A DNA stretch of 64,000 bases, taken from Cryomorpha ignava. Its GTDB lineage: Bacteria; Bacteroidota; Bacteroidia; Flavobacteriales_D; Cryomorphaceae. The notes beneath the pieces are model-generated. The model was not told where the DNA came from and did not search any database. It was given only the letters and a program-made list of their open reading frames with translations. Location: NCBI RefSeq assembly GCF_010686655.1, contig NZ_JAAGVY010000003.1:141357-205356 (forward strand), written 5' to 3'. A program made the translations under genes and the position numbers. This document shows, in pieces, positions 8,706 through 18,051 of this stretch (position 1 is the stretch's first letter; each line of letters begins with the position of its first letter).

Positions 8706-10148
8706 ATGAAAAAAATTTTACTCCCCTTGTTTATGGGTGCGGTGGCTTTTTCTGCCAATGCGCAAATTAGTAATGGTGATTTTGAAAGATGGGACAAAGT
8801 GCTTCTATTTCAACATCCTTCCGGGGCTTCAGCAACGATGAGTTCAAATTATGAAACCTATTTTGATAATGGGCTTCTCAATGTTACCAAAGAAGAAGTA
8901 AACGGTAATTCCTTTGTGCGAATAGAAAATATTATGGGTACAGAAAATGTACAGCCGGGATTTTTTATTTTTGGGAAAGTTCCTTCTGAGGATATGGTGT
9001 TTAGCGCCGGCAATCCAATTTCGGATGTCAATATGACCGGTATATCAATGGACTTAAATTACGATATGCTTGATCGTGAAGGTTTTGTAATTGTGCAATT
9101 TAAGAACGGAAATACTCCCGTAGGCGAAGGGAATTATGGCCCGGGAACCTATTTTTTTCCTATTTCGGGAAGTCAGGATTGGAGCAATACTGAATTTTTA
9201 TTTGACAATCCTATAGATCCGTCAGCAAATACCTGCGTCGTCGCTCTTGCATCTGCAGATCTTATTAATGAGGATTTGCCATTTGCCGAAGGTTCCTTTA
9301 TGGAGGTTGATAATATCGCTTTTATAGGTTCGGAAAGTACTTTTCAAGGAGGCGACTTTGAATTCTGGTCGTATGTGGAGCCACTATACGTGCCGGGCGA
9401 TTGCTATGTAGATATACATCCATTCGATCAAAATTACCAGAAATCTCTTGATTCGTATCAAGGTTCATTTGCCCTTAGATTGAATTCAACGTTGCGCAAT
9501 GATAATGTAGATGTGGGATACGCGCTAATGGGAGAGAAAAATGAAGAAGGTGGGATTGCACCAACTATCGCATTGGGCGATATGACTATTTTATCATTTA
9601 TGTATTATTATTTAGCACAGGACGATATGGGAGAAGCCAAACTTGTGTTTTACAATGAGTCTAGCGGTAGCTATACACCCGTTTACGAACATAGCATCGA
9701 GCTCACATCAAATGAAAACTATCAACTAATTGAATTTCCATTTGGAAATGAATTAGAGGAGCAGGAGATCGTTGCAACTCATATGAGTATTGAATTTAAA
9801 TCGAGTATTGAGACAGAAAACATAACGGCAATAGACGGCAGTGTTCTTTTACTCGATAACGTTAGCCTTGGTAATGCACTCGGACTAAATCCGGCGATGA
9901 CTAAACAATCTCTTAGACAGGTGAGGTCGTATCCAAATCCAACTATGGGGAGAGTAGTGTTTAATTTTGGTACAAATAGAGCCGGTTACTATCGTGTTTA
10001 CAATCAACTTGGTAGCCAGGTTGCTATACGTGAATTTAGTAGTACAAAAGAAGTTGTTTTTGATTTGTATCCTTATCCTTCAGGCGTTTACACCTTTAGG
10101 TTTTTCCATAATGCCGGAACAGATTACGCACGCGTAATTCGCGAATAA
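8706..10148 (+). CDS. Secreted T9SS protein with two GDFExW jelly-roll-like repeats
   Basis: 480 residues from the ATG at 8706, chosen because it begins a clear signal peptide (MKKILLPLFMGAVAFSANAQ); an upstream in-frame start at 8664 would put 14 charged residues before it. The mature protein has two similar halves, one starting ISNGDFERW and the other FQGGDFEFW, each ending near a D-N-hydrophobic strand (MEVDNIAFIG, LLDNVSLG). This looks like a pair of beta-sandwich domains of the carbohydrate-binding/PCMD-like kind. The C-terminus is a type A sorting domain (SYPNPTMGRVVFNF, GVYTFRFF). The secretion call is firm; binding to glycans is a guess from fold-like features. Confidence 0.85.
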   Translation: MKKILLPLFMGAVAFSANAQISNGDFERWDKVLLFQHPSGASATMSSNYETYFDNGLLNVTKEEVNGNSFVRIENIMGTENVQPGFFIFGKVPSEDMVFSAGNPISDVNMTGISMDLNYDMLDREGFVIVQFKNGNTPVGEGNYGPGTYFFPISGSQDWSNTEFLFDNPIDPSANTCVVALASADLINEDLPFAEGSFMEVDNIAFIGSESTFQGGDFEFWSYVEPLYVPGDCYVDIHPFDQNYQKSLDSYQGSFALRLNSTLRNDNVDVGYALMGEKNEEGGIAPTIALGDMTILSFMYYYLAQDDMGEAKLVFYNESSGSYTPVYEHSIELTSNENYQLIEFPFGNELEEQEIVATHMSIEFKSSIETENITAIDGSVLLLDNVSLGNALGLNPAMTKQSLRQVRSYPNPTMGRVVFNFGTNRAGYYRVYNQLGSQVAIREFSSTKEVVFDLYPYPSGVYTFRFFHNAGTDYARVIRE

Positions 10149-10219
10149 TAAGGCGATTTATCGCAGAAGCTTTCAGGGTTTTCCAAATTATATTGGTCAC
10201 TGACGGCAACAAGTTTATA

Positions 10220-10256
10220 GGGAAGAGATCTTTTAGATCTCTTCCCTATTTTTTTA
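10220..10256 (+). terminator. Intrinsic terminator after the GDFExW protein gene
   Basis: A perfect 12-bp stem, GGGAAGAGATCT with its complement AGATCTCTTCCC, around a 3-nt loop, followed by TATTTTTTTA. It ends 72 bp downstream of the stop codon at 10148. Confidence 0.85.
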
Positions 10257-10345
10257 TGGCTGCATTATCATTTCTGTTTTTAAGTGTATATATGACACGA
10301 AGACATTTTTTTCTATCTTGCCCGCATCTTTTAAAGAGTTAGATT

Positions 10346-11647
10346 ATGCAGCAAAAGCCACGCCTCGGATTTTGGGAAATTTGGAATATGAGTTTTGGAT
10401 TCCTCGGAATTCAATTTGGTTTTGCACTTCAAAATGCCAATGTAAGTCGCATATTTGAAACACTTGGTGCCAGTAAAGATGCCCTGCCTATTCTTTGGCT
10501 CGCTGCGCCCGTAACAGGTTTGCTCGTGCAGCCAATAGTCGGCTATTATAGCGACCGCACCTGGAACAAGCTCGGTAGAAGGAGGCCGTTCTTTCTCGCC
10601 GGCGCCATTCTCGCTTCGTTTGCACTTATCGTTATGCCCAATAGTCCCACTCTGTGGATTGCCGCCGGTACGCTTTGGCTCATGGATGGTTCTATCAATA
10701 TTTCAATGGAACCATTCCGTGCTTTTGTAGGCGACAAATTACCGGATGATCAGCGCACAAAAGGTTTTGCCATGCAGAGCTTTTTTATCGGTACCGGTGC
10801 AGTAATCGCTTCGATGCTTCCCTATATTTTTACCAATTGGTTTGGTGTGAGTAATACAGCACCCGAAGGTATTATTCCCGATTCGGTACGTTACTCATTC
10901 TATATTGGAGCAGCAGCGTTTCTGGGGGCTGTGATATACACGATTGTTAAAACCAAAGAATATCCGCCGGAAGATATGGAAGCATTTCTGGCAGAGAAAG
11001 CTGAAAAGAAAGGAGTGTTTAGTGGATTGAAAGAAGCTTTTCTCGGTATTTTCTCAATGCCAAAAACCATGAAGCAGCTGGCATTCGTTCAGTTCTTTTC
11101 CTGGTTTGCGCTTTTCGCCATGTGGATTTATACAACGAGCGGCGTTACCAGTCATATTTATGGAACCGACGATACCACATCGGCATTATATAATGAAGGA
11201 GCCGATTGGGTTGGTGTTCTTTTCGCTATTTACAATGGCGTGGCTGCAATTTTTGCTTTTATACTACCTGTATTTGCCAAACTTACCAATCGAAAAATTA
11301 CCCATTTGGTTTGCCTTTTCGCCGGTGGAATTGGGCTGATTTCCATTTTTTACATAACCGATCCTGCTATGCTTTTTCTTCCAATGATAGGTGTGGGAAT
11401 AGCCTGGTCAAGTATACTCTCCATGCCTTATGCCATGCTGGCGGGTGCCTTGCCGGCAAATAAAATGGGCTATTATATGGGAGTTTTCAATTTCTTTATC
11501 GTCATTCCACAGATTGTGGCTGCAAGTATTTTGGGCTACTTACTCAAAACATTTTTCGGCAATGATTCGATTTATGCTTTGATAATTGGCGGAGTTGCCA
11601 TGTTTTTAGCGGGCCTTCTTACGCTGCTTGTTAAGGATACGGATTAA
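10346..11647 (+). CDS. MFS sugar transporter, SLC45-like (probable maltose/glucose uptake)
   Basis: 433 residues with about 12 predicted membrane spans. The N-terminal part has the SLC45/sugar-porter pattern: GxQFGFALQNAN in span 1, LVQPIVGYYSDRTWNKLGRRRPFF after span 2 (the GRRRPF loop is typical), and FRAFVGDKLP. It lacks the features of ABC or PTS systems. The convergent neighbour is a secreted GH13 maltodextrin hydrolase, so import of maltose or glucose released by that enzyme is a reasonable inference. Similar transporter/amylase pairs are common in Bacteroidota. The start ATG follows a 197-bp gap that contains the previous terminator. Confidence 0.85.
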   Translation: MQQKPRLGFWEIWNMSFGFLGIQFGFALQNANVSRIFETLGASKDALPILWLAAPVTGLLVQPIVGYYSDRTWNKLGRRRPFFLAGAILASFALIVMPNSPTLWIAAGTLWLMDGSINISMEPFRAFVGDKLPDDQRTKGFAMQSFFIGTGAVIASMLPYIFTNWFGVSNTAPEGIIPDSVRYSFYIGAAAFLGAVIYTIVKTKEYPPEDMEAFLAEKAEKKGVFSGLKEAFLGIFSMPKTMKQLAFVQFFSWFALFAMWIYTTSGVTSHIYGTDDTTSALYNEGADWVGVLFAIYNGVAAIFAFILPVFAKLTNRKITHLVCLFAGGIGLISIFYITDPAMLFLPMIGVGIAWSSILSMPYAMLAGALPANKMGYYMGVFNFFIVIPQIVAASILGYLLKTFFGNDSIYALIIGGVAMFLAGLLTLLVKDTD

Positions 11648-11656
11648 ACTTTTTGA

Positions 11657-11768
11657 GTCGCTAGTCTCTAGTCGCTAGTCTCTAGTCGCTAGTCTCTAGT
11701 CGCTAGTCTCTAGTCGCTAGTCTCTAGTCGCTAGTCTCTAGTCGCTAGTCACGAGTCGCTAGTCACGA
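11657..11768 (+). repeat. Heptanucleotide tandem array (GTCNCTA), 16 units
   Basis: Sixteen 7-bp units without gaps, read as eight 14-bp pairs. Six pairs are GTCGCTA-GTCTCTA and the last two are GTCGCTA-GTCACGA. The array begins 9 bp after the transporter stop, in the convergent gap before the amylase gene. It is non-coding. The unit length and pairwise alternation recall the short tandemly repeated sequences known from filamentous cyanobacteria. Copy number probably varies between strains. Confidence 0.92.
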
Positions 11769-12084
11769 GCCGCCGCTGCGAAGGGTATCCACCCTTCGCC
11801 AATTATTGTGATGACGTATTTTGAACATAGTCCGAAAGGACGCCCAGGCTAGCGTCCCGTTGAAAACCCGTAAAAACCAAAGGTTGGGGCTAGGCTGATT
11901 TTCTTCTGGCCTCTCGCCAGGCTTTCTGTTTCATAGATGGATTTTGCAAATTCACAGGATGTTTGGATGTGATTTCTAAATGGTTTTAATACCACTAAAC
12001 CTGGCGAGACACCGGGCAAGGCGTCTCCAACCGGTAAGCTTGGCGACCGCGAAACCAAAAACCAAGCACCAAAAACCAGAAAAC
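11769..12084. other. Convergent intergenic region with hairpin and degenerate heptads
   Basis: No gene is visible. A perfect 9-bp hairpin, GCGAAGGGT-ATCC-ACCCTTCGC, lies at about 11778-11799 and could end transcription from either side, though it lacks a long T run. At 12056-12076 there are three 7-bp units (CAAAAAC, CAAGCAC, CAAAAAC) in phase with each other. The same CAAAAAC heptad recurs at the downstream edge of the cinA array. Confidence 0.6.
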
Positions 12085-13962
12085 CTACCTCACTTCCCAG
12101 ATAAAAGTCTCAAACGGTGCGATTTCTATTTTGTCGTCAATCGCCTTTTCTTCTCCATTTAAATTCCGAAGGAGGGATTTTCCATCCAGCAATTCTGCAT
12201 AGTTCGATCTCAAAATAATTCGTTTCTCTTGAGAAGTGTTTACTGCCACCATCACTAAATCGCTGCCGCTGTGACGAAAATAAACGTACAATCCATCAAC
12301 GGGTATGAATTGTGTGGTTTTACCTTCATAAATGGCAGCATTGGTTTTGCGGAAATCGGAAAGCGATTTTATGTAGTCGTAAATTTCATTTTCAACTTCT
12401 GATCGACCTTGTGGTGTAAACTTATTGAGTGAGTCGCCCTGCCAGCCACCCATAAAATCTTCACGTATTTTGCCGTGTCCTTCTGTTTCGCGCATCAGTG
12501 TTTCGGTGCCGTAATAAATGCTTGGAATGCCCCGCATGGTAAACATCAGCGCAAGACCCATTTTCATTTTGCGGATATCGCCATTTACATATCCAAAAAA
12601 CCGCGCCAAATCGTGGTTATCCAAAAAGGTGACCATGTTTTCAGGCTGTTCGTAAATGTAGTCTGCGGCAAGCGTGTAGTACAGCTTACTTATACCTTCA
12701 GTCCAGTTTTGCTCTTTGGTAAGCGCGTCATTAATGGCGTAGTATAACTGAAAATCGGTTAACCCATCCAGGGAATTTTCTTCCGGAGCCAATCCATTTC
12801 CTATAAACCAGCCCTGAACTGTCGAGCCGTGCACCCACGTTTCTGCAAAGAGAAAAATATCCGGAAAATCCTCTTTTACCTGCTTAGCCCATTCGCGCAT
12901 AAAATCTTGGTCGGGATAGGCGTAAGTATCAATCCGTAAGGCATCAATTTGGTACTTTTCAATCCACCAAAGCGTTTGCTGAATCAGATATTTTGCCAGA
13001 GTCTCATTTTTTTGATTCAAATCGGGCATGTGTTTGTCAAACCAGCCATCGGTAAAAACGTTTTTTTCATTCGCGGAAGCGTACCTATCCATAAGTAATG
13101 GGGCGCGGTAATTCGTGCGGGTATAGGTATTCCAAAAGTGAAACCACGAAGAGTCCGGTAAATCTTTAAACAGGTAATGTTCGTTGCCAATGTGGTTATA
13201 AACCACATCTTGAATCAATTTCATACCACGGTTGTGCAGCGAGTCAGAAAGTGCAGCGTAGAGGGCATTTGTACCAAAACGCTTATCAATTTTATAATAA
13301 TCGGTAAAGGCGTATCCGTGGTAAGATTCCTCGGGTTGGTCATTTTCGAGCAGTGGGTTTGGCCAGAGTGCGGTCATTCCTAATTCTTGTATATAGTTCA
13401 GATTATTGATTATTCCCTGTATATCTCCTCCATGTCTTTCGTAGGGTTCGGCTCTGTTTGCGCCTGTTTGGTTCATATCTTCAAAGCTGTCGTTGCCGAG
13501 ATCGCCATTGGCAAATCTATCGGGTGTAATTAAATAAATCGCATCTTTTTGATCAAGCCCCCGGTTATGGGCTTTTCGTGCATCGAGTCTGTAATCAACT
13601 GCAAACTTCCCGGCCTTTCCGCTACTTTCTATTGTTATCGTTTGGGGTTTCGCTTTCGCGGAAATGGACAGGTGGAGAACGACATAATTTTTGCCGGGAA
13701 GGATATTCACGCTTTTTAGAGTTACGTTTTCTGAATTATTTTTAATTGAAAACGAATTTGCAGAAACGCCTTTTTGGTGAATAAGAATTTCAAGATTTTC
13801 ATCGGCCATTCCCACCCACCAGTTTGGAGGGTCGATGTGTTGAAATTGTTTCGATTTGGCTAGTTCGATGTCGCTCTTCTCTGCTCTACACACAAAATTG
13901 TCGAATATGAGTAGTGTGAATACAAGGATGAATAAAAACTTATTTGTTTGATATGTAGTCAT
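12085..13962 (-). CDS. Secreted GH13 maltodextrin hydrolase (cyclomaltodextrinase/neopullulanase type)
   Basis: 625 residues. A hydrophobic N-terminus (FLFILVFTLLIF, residues 9-20) is a signal peptide. Residues ~45-125 form the N-terminal domain of the cyclomaltodextrinase family (PPNWWVGMADENLEILIHQKG). The GH13 barrel follows with the conserved blocks: DVVYNHIG, DALRIDTYAYPD (nucleophile Asp345), LFAETW (acid/base Glu374) and FLDNHD (Asp451). A small all-beta C-terminal domain follows and no sorting domain is seen, so it is more likely periplasmic or membrane-attached than T9SS cargo. It would cut alpha-1,4 glucans or cyclodextrins. It is divergent from the four-repeat secreted protein and convergent with the sugar transporter. 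Product specificity within GH13 cannot be read from sequence alone. Confidence 0.92.
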   Translation of the reverse strand: MTTYQTNKFLFILVFTLLIFDNFVCRAEKSDIELAKSKQFQHIDPPNWWVGMADENLEILIHQKGVSANSFSIKNNSENVTLKSVNILPGKNYVVLHLSISAKAKPQTITIESSGKAGKFAVDYRLDARKAHNRGLDQKDAIYLITPDRFANGDLGNDSFEDMNQTGANRAEPYERHGGDIQGIINNLNYIQELGMTALWPNPLLENDQPEESYHGYAFTDYYKIDKRFGTNALYAALSDSLHNRGMKLIQDVVYNHIGNEHYLFKDLPDSSWFHFWNTYTRTNYRAPLLMDRYASANEKNVFTDGWFDKHMPDLNQKNETLAKYLIQQTLWWIEKYQIDALRIDTYAYPDQDFMREWAKQVKEDFPDIFLFAETWVHGSTVQGWFIGNGLAPEENSLDGLTDFQLYYAINDALTKEQNWTEGISKLYYTLAADYIYEQPENMVTFLDNHDLARFFGYVNGDIRKMKMGLALMFTMRGIPSIYYGTETLMRETEGHGKIREDFMGGWQGDSLNKFTPQGRSEVENEIYDYIKSLSDFRKTNAAIYEGKTTQFIPVDGLYVYFRHSGSDLVMVAVNTSQEKRIILRSNYAELLDGKSLLRNLNGEEKAIDDKIEIAPFETFIWEVR

Positions 13963-13999
13963 TTAGGTCTTTTTCGATGATTTGATTGAGCTAAAAATT

Positions 14000-14028
14000 T
14001 TTGATTTGCCTAATTTAGATTAAATTTG
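14000..14028 (+). promoter_or_regulatory. Promoter of the four-repeat secreted protein gene
   Basis: TTTG at 14000-14003 and TAAATTTG at 14021-14028 with a 17-bp spacer. This matches the Bacteroidota promoter form TTTG-N(17-23)-TAnnTTTG. It lies 51 bp before the ATG at 14080, in the 117-bp gap shared with the divergent amylase gene. Confidence 0.65.
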
Positions 14029-14079
14029 TTAGTGTTAAAAGGACAATAAGTCTTTTTCGAAACCTTAAAAAGTAATAAA

Positions 14080-15783
14080 ATGAAGAAAATTTACCTTTTG
14101 GCACTCTCTGCTATTTTCGGTGCATCCGCAATGGCACAGGTGAGTGTAACATTTCAAGTGGATATGAACGGACAAACCGTTTCTCCAAACGGAGTTCACG
14201 TAGCTGGAGCTTGGCAATTGGAAGCCGGATTTCCTGATGATTGGCAGCCAGGAACTGCTGAAATGACCGATGATAACTTAGATGGAATTTACTCTCTTAC
14301 AGTAGATGTTCCGCCGGGAACTTACGGCTTTAAATATGTAAATGGTAATGCATGGGGTAGTGACGAAAATGTCCCAGCGATTGCTAGAATCGGTAATGAC
14401 CGTGGTTTTGCAGTTACAGGTTGGCATGCGGATAACGGCGGTTTAACCTTGCCTGCTGTAATTTATGCAGGTGCAGCGCCTGAAGGAATGATTCCTGTTC
14501 GATTGGTTACCAATGTTTCTCAGGTAACCGAAGTTTCTCCTCTTGGTGTTCATGTAGCGGGTGATTTAATTACGCCTACGTGGGAGCCAGAGTATGGAAC
14601 TGCAATGATGATCAACCCTGATGAGTATGCATATATAACTTATGTTGATGAGCCTGGTACATATGAATATAAATTTTTTAATGGAGATTTTTGGGGCACG
14701 GATGAATGGAATGGATTTGGTCAAGATGAATTACCTTTTTGTGCGAATGGCGATTTAAATAGAACCTTAGAAGTCGTAGCAGGTGGGGTGTCAACTCCGG
14801 CATATTGCTTCGAAGCTTGCGAAACTTGTGCTGAACCAAATGTAATTCTCACAGTGGATATGAGTAACGAGACTGTTACAAATGGCGAAGTTTTTGCGGC
14901 AGGCTCTTTTAATGGATTTTCTGATGAATTAATGACAGACAATGGCGACGGCACTTACACTATTGAGCTGCTTTTGTTACCAGGAATTTATCAATTTAAA
15001 TTTAAAAATGGAAGTGGAGGTTGGGAAAATGTCCCATCATCATGTCAAGGAGATGGCACAGACAACCGTGATTTTACTGTAGTAGAAGATGAGATTTTTT
15101 CTCTTACACGATGCTTTGAGCAATGTGTTGAAGACTGTATTCCATATCCGGATCCATCAGACATTACCTTCCGAGTTAACATGGAAGATGTTGCAGCTAT
15201 TTCACCCGATGGAGTTTGGGTAATGGGTAGTTTTACAGAACCTGATTGGCAAGGTGGTGCCACTCAAATGACTGATCTTGATGCCGACGGAATTTATGAA
15301 GCAACATTCGAAGGTGTTTCTGGTTCAGCTGACATATCTTATAAGTTTGCAAATGGTGATCCAAATGTGGTGGCATCTGAAGAAAACGGAAATTTCGCAG
15401 CAGGAGGATGTGGAGTTGCTACTGACATTGGTGGCTTTAACAGAACTCTGGTAAGAACAGGAGAAGCGATGGTACTTGATATTGTATGTTACAACGCCTG
15501 TGTTAATTGCAATTTAGTTGGTTTGGAAGAAATTGGTCTTGGAGAAGTAAATCTTTTCCCGAATCCATCGAATGGGGTAACTTACTTAGATGTTCAAAAT
15601 CCAAACGGATATACCTTAATAATGAGTATTGTAGATATCACGGGTAAAACGGTTCGTGAAAACGTAGTTTTGAATTCAACACGAAACGAAATCAATACTA
15701 AAAACCTTAATGCAGGGATTTACTTCCTGAATATTGTAAATGAGCAGAATGAGCGCTCAGTTTACAAGTTGATGGTGAGATAA
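14080..15783 (+). CDS. Secreted T9SS protein with four E-set/glucan-binding-like repeats
   Basis: 567 residues with a signal peptide (MKKIYLLALSAIFGASAMAQ). Four related domains of ~90-120 residues follow, starting near residues 21, 144, 256 and 362. Each has a V-D/N-M or equivalent strand, a GVHVAGA/GEVFAAGSF/GVWVMGSF strand, a D-G-x-Y turn and a GTYxFKYxNG strand. The layout is that of the early-set Ig-like domains that bind starch in CBM48/AMPK-beta proteins. The last ~75 residues are a type A sorting domain (LFPNPSNGVTYLDV, GIYFLNIVN). It is divergent from a GH13 hydrolase, so surface starch or maltodextrin binding is a sensible hypothesis. No SusC/SusD pair is present nearby. Confidence 0.85.
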   Translation: MKKIYLLALSAIFGASAMAQVSVTFQVDMNGQTVSPNGVHVAGAWQLEAGFPDDWQPGTAEMTDDNLDGIYSLTVDVPPGTYGFKYVNGNAWGSDENVPAIARIGNDRGFAVTGWHADNGGLTLPAVIYAGAAPEGMIPVRLVTNVSQVTEVSPLGVHVAGDLITPTWEPEYGTAMMINPDEYAYITYVDEPGTYEYKFFNGDFWGTDEWNGFGQDELPFCANGDLNRTLEVVAGGVSTPAYCFEACETCAEPNVILTVDMSNETVTNGEVFAAGSFNGFSDELMTDNGDGTYTIELLLLPGIYQFKFKNGSGGWENVPSSCQGDGTDNRDFTVVEDEIFSLTRCFEQCVEDCIPYPDPSDITFRVNMEDVAAISPDGVWVMGSFTEPDWQGGATQMTDLDADGIYEATFEGVSGSADISYKFANGDPNVVASEENGNFAAGGCGVATDIGGFNRTLVRTGEAMVLDIVCYNACVNCNLVGLEEIGLGEVNLFPNPSNGVTYLDVQNPNGYTLIMSIVDITGKTVRENVVLNSTRNEINTKNLNAGIYFLNIVNEQNERSVYKLMVR

Positions 15784-16139
15784 TATTTCCTTTGTTTTTT
15801 CTTTACTAAGAAGAGCGATCTGTATACAGGTCGCTCTTTTTTTTAATTCCACAGTTTTTAGATGAATCAATCCCCACTTTCGGGGAATTTTATATTCAGT
15901 TTTTAATATTTTACATTCCCCTATTTCATCTATTTTTTAATTTCAGACGACTACGTCAGTCAAATTCTCCTTTTTGAAGCAGTCTGTAAAATATTATTAG
16001 TTAGCCTTTTAAATACTGTTTTGATTGAAATATTGAACAGAAATTGGTGCTCCGTCTATTTGTATATTTATTAGGAATACAATTTTCGGTATTGCATTTG
16101 CCTAACTAAAACCATATTAACCATCAAAAATAAAATATT
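15784..16139. other. Intergenic region with terminator, before the DUF1328 gene
   Basis: The first ~60 bp hold the terminator listed separately. The remaining ~290 bp are AT-rich and show no open gene. An imperfect -7-like word (TGCATTTG at about 16094-16101) lies ~40 bp before the small gene and might be its promoter. Confidence 0.4.
15812..15844 (+). terminator. Intrinsic terminator after the four-repeat protein gene
   Basis: An 11-bp stem (AGAGCGATCTG with CAGGTCGCTCT, one wobble pair) around TATA, followed by eight T residues. It starts 29 bp after the stop codon. Confidence 0.85.
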
Positions 16140-16295
16140 ATGATTACATGGATTATAGTCTTCGCAGTATTAGCACTCATATTTGCCGTATTAGGCTTTG
16201 GAGGAATTGCTAGTGGATTTGCAAGTATTGCAAAAATCATTTTTTACATCTTTCTAGTTGTACTTATAATTACACTTATCTCAAGTGCCTTTTAG
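16140..16295 (+). CDS. DUF1328-family small membrane protein
   Basis: 51 residues: an N-terminal span (WIIVFAVLALIFAVLGFGG), the short linker IASGFASIAKI and a second span (FYIFLVVLIITLISSAF). The pattern W-x-I-x-F-x(3)-A-x(4)-V-x-GFGGIA-x-G and the paired helices are typical of the DUF1328/YtjA family of 50-60-residue membrane proteins. These are widespread and often linked to stress responses, but their role is unknown. The gene stands alone, with its own downstream terminator. Confidence 0.85.
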   Translation: MITWIIVFAVLALIFAVLGFGGIASGFASIAKIIFYIFLVVLIITLISSAF

Positions 16296-16322
16296 GTAAT
16301 TTAGAAAACCAATAAAACTATT

Positions 16323-16376
16323 AAACCCTTCTCATCCGAGACATCACTGTCCGGAGGGGAAGGGTTTTTTAAATGG
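16323..16376. terminator. Terminator between the DUF1328 gene and lpdA
   Basis: AAACCCTTC pairs with GAAGGGTTT across a ~30-nt loop, followed by TTTTTTAAA on the plus strand. The minus strand also has a run of T residues after the stem. The two flanking genes converge here, so the structure could serve both. Confidence 0.7.
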
Positions 16377-16413
16377 TGTTTTTTTCGAAGATACCTTCGA
16401 AAAATATCAAAAT

Positions 16414-17802
16414 TTAAATATGAATTACCTCATCATAAGCTGCTGCAGCGGCTTCCATAATTGCCTCGCTCATAGTAGGGTGAGGGTGAATGGTTTTAAT
16501 GATTTCGTGTCCTGTAGTTTCAAGTTTTCGGATAGAAACCAATTCGGCAACCATTTCGGTAACATTAGCGCCTATCATATGGCCGCCCAATAGCTCACCG
16601 TATTTAGCATCGAAAATAAGCTTTACAAATCCATCGCTGTGGCCGGCTGCTTTCGCTTTTCCGGAAGCTGAAAATGGGAATTTTCCAACTTTTATTTCAT
16701 GGCCGGCTGCTTTCGCTTCTGCCTCTGTCATACCCACGCTTGCCACTTCGGGCATACAATAGGTACAACTTGGAATGTTGCCATAGTCAATCGGCTCAAC
16801 TTTCTCGCCTTTAATCTTCTCAACACATAAAATTCCTTCGGCGCTGGCTACGTGTGCCAAAGCCGGCCCCGGAATGCAATCGCCGATGGCGTAGTATCCG
16901 GGAATATTGGTTTTATAATATTCGTCAACAGTAATAAAACCACGATCTGTAGCAATGCCCACTTCAGCCAGGCCAATTTTTTCGGTGTTTGGGGTTACGC
17001 CTACTGCGCTAAGTACTACATCGCATTCTACTACTTCAGTACCTTTCTTTGTTTTAACGTGTACTTTACAGCCAGTTCCCGAAGTGTCAACTTTATCTAC
17101 ACTGCTGCCAAGCATTATTTTAATGCCATTTTTCTTGAAAGTTCGGGCAAGTTGTTTTGAAACTTCCTCATCTTCGCGCGGCACCACATTGTCTAGAAAT
17201 TCCACAATGGTTACTTCTGTACCTAAGGTGCTGTAGAAATATGCAAATTCACAACCTATTGCACCACTTCCCATAACAACCATTTTCTTGGGTTGCTTCT
17301 CCAGTGACATGGCTTTGCGGTATTCTATTATTTTCTTTCCGTCTAGCTTAATGTTCGGCAATTCTTTGGCGCGAGCTCCGGTTGCAATAATAATGTTTTC
17401 GCCTTCTACCGTGCTTTTCTTGCCGTCGTTATCAGTAACTTCAATTTTTTTACCGGGCTTAAGCATTCCTTCGCCCATTATTACATCTACTTTATTCTTT
17501 TTCAGAAGAAAAGTAACGCCTTTGTTCATTCCGTCGGCTACGCCGCGGCTGCGTTTGATGATTTCACCAAAATCTGCTTTTGGCGAAGCTATTGAAATGC
17601 CGTAATCTGCAGCATGGTTTATATAATCAAAAACATTTGCGCTTTTTATAAGTGCTTTGGTAGGAATACAGCCCCAGTTTAGGCATATACCACCCAATGA
17701 TTCGCGTTCTATTACAGCGGTTTTGAGTCCAAGCTGGCTTGCGCGAATGGCAGCTACATACCCTCCCGGGCCACTACCTAAAACTATAACGTCGTATTTC
17801 AT
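16414..17802 (-). CDS. lpdA: Dihydrolipoyl dehydrogenase (E3)
   Basis: 462 residues, full length. This FAD flavoprotein reoxidises dihydrolipoamide in the pyruvate and 2-oxoglutarate dehydrogenase complexes and the glycine cleavage system. Motifs: FAD-binding LGSGPGGYVAAI (residues 7-18), redox disulfide GGICLNWGCIPTK (~37-49), NAD-binding VMGSGAIGCEFAY (~175-187), second FAD-binding YYAIGDC (~300), and the C-terminal active-site HPHPTMSEA with the His-Glu pair. No other subunit of a dehydrogenase complex is adjacent. The ATG at 17802 gives the standard N-terminus MKYDVIVLG. Confidence 0.97.
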   Translation of the reverse strand: MKYDVIVLGSGPGGYVAAIRASQLGLKTAVIERESLGGICLNWGCIPTKALIKSANVFDYINHAADYGISIASPKADFGEIIKRSRGVADGMNKGVTFLLKKNKVDVIMGEGMLKPGKKIEVTDNDGKKSTVEGENIIIATGARAKELPNIKLDGKKIIEYRKAMSLEKQPKKMVVMGSGAIGCEFAYFYSTLGTEVTIVEFLDNVVPREDEEVSKQLARTFKKNGIKIMLGSSVDKVDTSGTGCKVHVKTKKGTEVVECDVVLSAVGVTPNTEKIGLAEVGIATDRGFITVDEYYKTNIPGYYAIGDCIPGPALAHVASAEGILCVEKIKGEKVEPIDYGNIPSCTYCMPEVASVGMTEAEAKAAGHEIKVGKFPFSASGKAKAAGHSDGFVKLIFDAKYGELLGGHMIGANVTEMVAELVSIRKLETTGHEIIKTIHPHPTMSEAIMEAAAAAYDEVIHI

Positions 17803-18051
17803 TTCGGTTCTTTTTTTCTCATTATTGCGGTGCGAAATTAAGAATAATCCCGACTTTTAAAGGTGAATACGGCCACGATTCACATCAATTGGGTCAAATG
17901 AGATTGTCAAAGAGAGCGGCTATTCGTCAATCTGCCAGCTCTGCGGTTTGATTTCTGACAATTTTATTTTATGCTCAACAATTATTTCCTTTTGGGATGG
18001 CATTTTCTGAAATAATTAAATCAAATTTGTTAAGTACCAAATTCTACAAGA

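Noticed and set aside
11657..11768. CRISPR array
   Set aside because: The units are contiguous 7/14-bp repeats with no spacers and no cas genes.
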